In this document: positions 5,142 to 6,123 of the stretch, in pieces
Layout: every line of letters begins with the position of its first letter
Numbering within the stretch: position 1 is the first letter of the stretch
From: Candidatus Uhrbacteria bacterium
GTDB lineage: Bacteria > Patescibacteriota > Patescibacteriia > 2-12-FULL-60-25
Length of the DNA stretch: 6,123 nt
Direction: 5' to 3'
NCBI GenBank assembly: GCA_009691315.1
Contig: SICT01000067.1
Location: forward strand, 1-6,123
The notes under the pieces: model-generated
Seen by the model: only the letters and a program-made list of their open reading frames with translations
Told to the model about the DNA's origin: nothing
The model's database searches: none
Made by a program: the position numbers and the translations under genes

Positions 5142-6123
5142 ATGCGCATGATCATTCAGGGAGGAAATCATTTGAAGGGGACCGTTCAGATTTTTGGCGC
5201 AAAAAATGCGATTGGGCCGCTCATCACCGCAACGCTGATCGTCAAAGGGACGGTGCGTTTTAAAAACGTCCCACGTTTGACTGATGTGATGGGGCTTTTG
5301 GAGTTGTTGCAAGGGATGGGCGCAAAGATCGACTGGCTGGGTCCGCATGAGCTGACCATCAATACAGTTGATGTGAATCCGTCCGAACTTGATCACAAAC
5401 TCATGAAGCGCATGCGTTTTTCGATTTTGCTTCTTGGACCGATGTTGGCGCGATTTCAAAAAATCGTGGTGCCAGAACCTGGCGGTTGCAATATCGGGAA
5501 TCGTCCGATCGATCGCCATTTGTTTGCGTTGAGTGCGCTCGGAGCAACGGTAGAATCAGAATCAGATGGAAAATTATACATGGAGACAAAAGGTTTGGTG
5601 GGCAGTTACATCATCATGCCAGACTTTAGCGTGACCGCAACAGAAAATTTGATCATGGCTGCGGTGCTCGCAAAAGGTATGACCTCCATTCGTTTAGCGG
5701 CGACAGAGCCGCATGTGCAACAATTGTGCCGATTCTTGAACACGGCTGGAGCCAAAATAAAAGGGATCGGTACGGCAGAGTTAGATATCACAGGCGTGAG
5801 TTCACTGAAGGCTCCAAAGACGGCTTGTCAGGTCATCCCAGATCCGATCGAAGTTGGCACATTTGCCGTGGCGGCGGCATTAACACATGGAGACATTGAG
5901 ATGCAGCCTATTATTCCGGCTCATCTGGATGCCATCCGTTCAGCACTCAGTCGCGTTGGCGTTAAACAGGAGTTGACCAAAAATAGTTTTCGGGTGCAGG
6001 GGGTGGGTCGCATGGATGCCTTTCGTCTGCAGACCAATGTGTATCCAGGATTTCCCACGGATTTGCAAGCGCCGTTCGGGCTTTTGGCCACACAATGTCA
6101 CGGGACCTCATTGATTCATGATC
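5142..6123 (+). CDS. murA: UDP-N-acetylglucosamine 1-carboxyvinyltransferase MurA (3' end outside the window)
   Basis: MurA transfers enolpyruvate from PEP to UDP-GlcNAc in the cytoplasm, the first committed step of peptidoglycan synthesis. The visible 327 residues cover most of the usual length of about 420. The key sites are present: Lys21-Asn22 in FGAKNAIGPL (E. coli Lys22-Asn23), the catalytic loop PGGCNIGNRPIDRH with Cys116 (E. coli Cys115) and Arg121 (Arg120), and YPGFPTDLQA with Asp307 (Asp305, the general base). Because the loop has Cys rather than Asp, sensitivity to fosfomycin is expected from family knowledge. The C-terminal Arg near E. coli 397 falls outside the window. The start is the ATG at 5142; a second ATG at 5148 (MIIQGGN) is equally family-like. 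No Shine-Dalgarno is visible. It diverges from the PEGA gene across 38 bases, and no frameshift is seen. Confidence 0.95.
   Translation, partial: MRMIIQGGNHLKGTVQIFGAKNAIGPLITATLIVKGTVRFKNVPRLTDVMGLLELLQGMGAKIDWLGPHELTINTVDVNPSELDHKLMKRMRFSILLLGPMLARFQKIVVPEPGGCNIGNRPIDRHLFALSALGATVESESDGKLYMETKGLVGSYIIMPDFSVTATENLIMAAVLAKGMTSIRLAATEPHVQQLCRFLNTAGAKIKGIGTAELDITGVSSLKAPKTACQVIPDPIEVGTFAVAAALTHGDIEMQPIIPAHLDAIRSALSRVGVKQELTKNSFRVQGVGRMDAFRLQTNVYPGFPTDLQAPFGLLATQCHGTSLIHD

Noticed and set aside
5100..5791. Minus-strand frames across murA (5100-5519, 5401-5589, 5606-5791)
   Set aside because: They lie opposite well-conserved MurA catalytic motifs, have low-complexity Arg/His/Cys-rich products, and are shadows of the coding strand.

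Overview
The window looks like a piece of a Patescibacteria (CPR) chromosome with the standard stop codons. This is inferred from the gene set: a membrane-anchored PEGA-domain protein of the type common in that group, a stand-alone winged-helix plus Cas2-fold (PaaX-like) protein, tightly overlapping genes and few good Shine-Dalgarno sites. The phylum could not be tested by a search. TGA is used as a stop in several genes.

Left part (1-2894). A minus-strand gene with a clear signal peptide starts at 103 and leaves the window on the left. Divergent from it is a four-gene plus-strand chain: a multi-pass GT-C/GT39-like membrane glycosyltransferase (163-1728), a 194-residue single-anchor envelope protein (1725-2309), a 59-residue two-helix membrane protein (2306-2485) that is short enough to be easily missed, and a HIT-family nucleotide hydrolase or transferase (2478-2894). 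Every junction overlaps (4, 4 and 8 bases), so translation is probably coupled throughout.

Middle part (2895-3998). A 180-residue PaaX/Cas2-like protein (3006-3548) is bracketed by two 34-bp sites, 2915-2948 and 3548-3581, in opposite orientation. Each site has the form ATTTCA-N6-core-N6-TGAAAT, with the same 10-base core read in opposite directions. Each site is itself a near-palindrome, so the locus holds four copies of a 16-base half-site. This is the most unusual structure in the window. It fits either an autoregulatory operator pair or the ends of a small RAYT/REP-like or transposon-like unit. Next comes a GC-rich orphan gene of 103 codons (3662-3973) with a good ribosome site and an intrinsic terminator overlapping its end.

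Right part (3997-6123). A PEGA-domain envelope protein (minus strand) and murA (plus strand, cut by the window edge) diverge from a 38-base spacer. MurA catalyses the first committed step of peptidoglycan synthesis, so much of the window (glycosyltransferase, envelope proteins, MurA) serves the cell surface.
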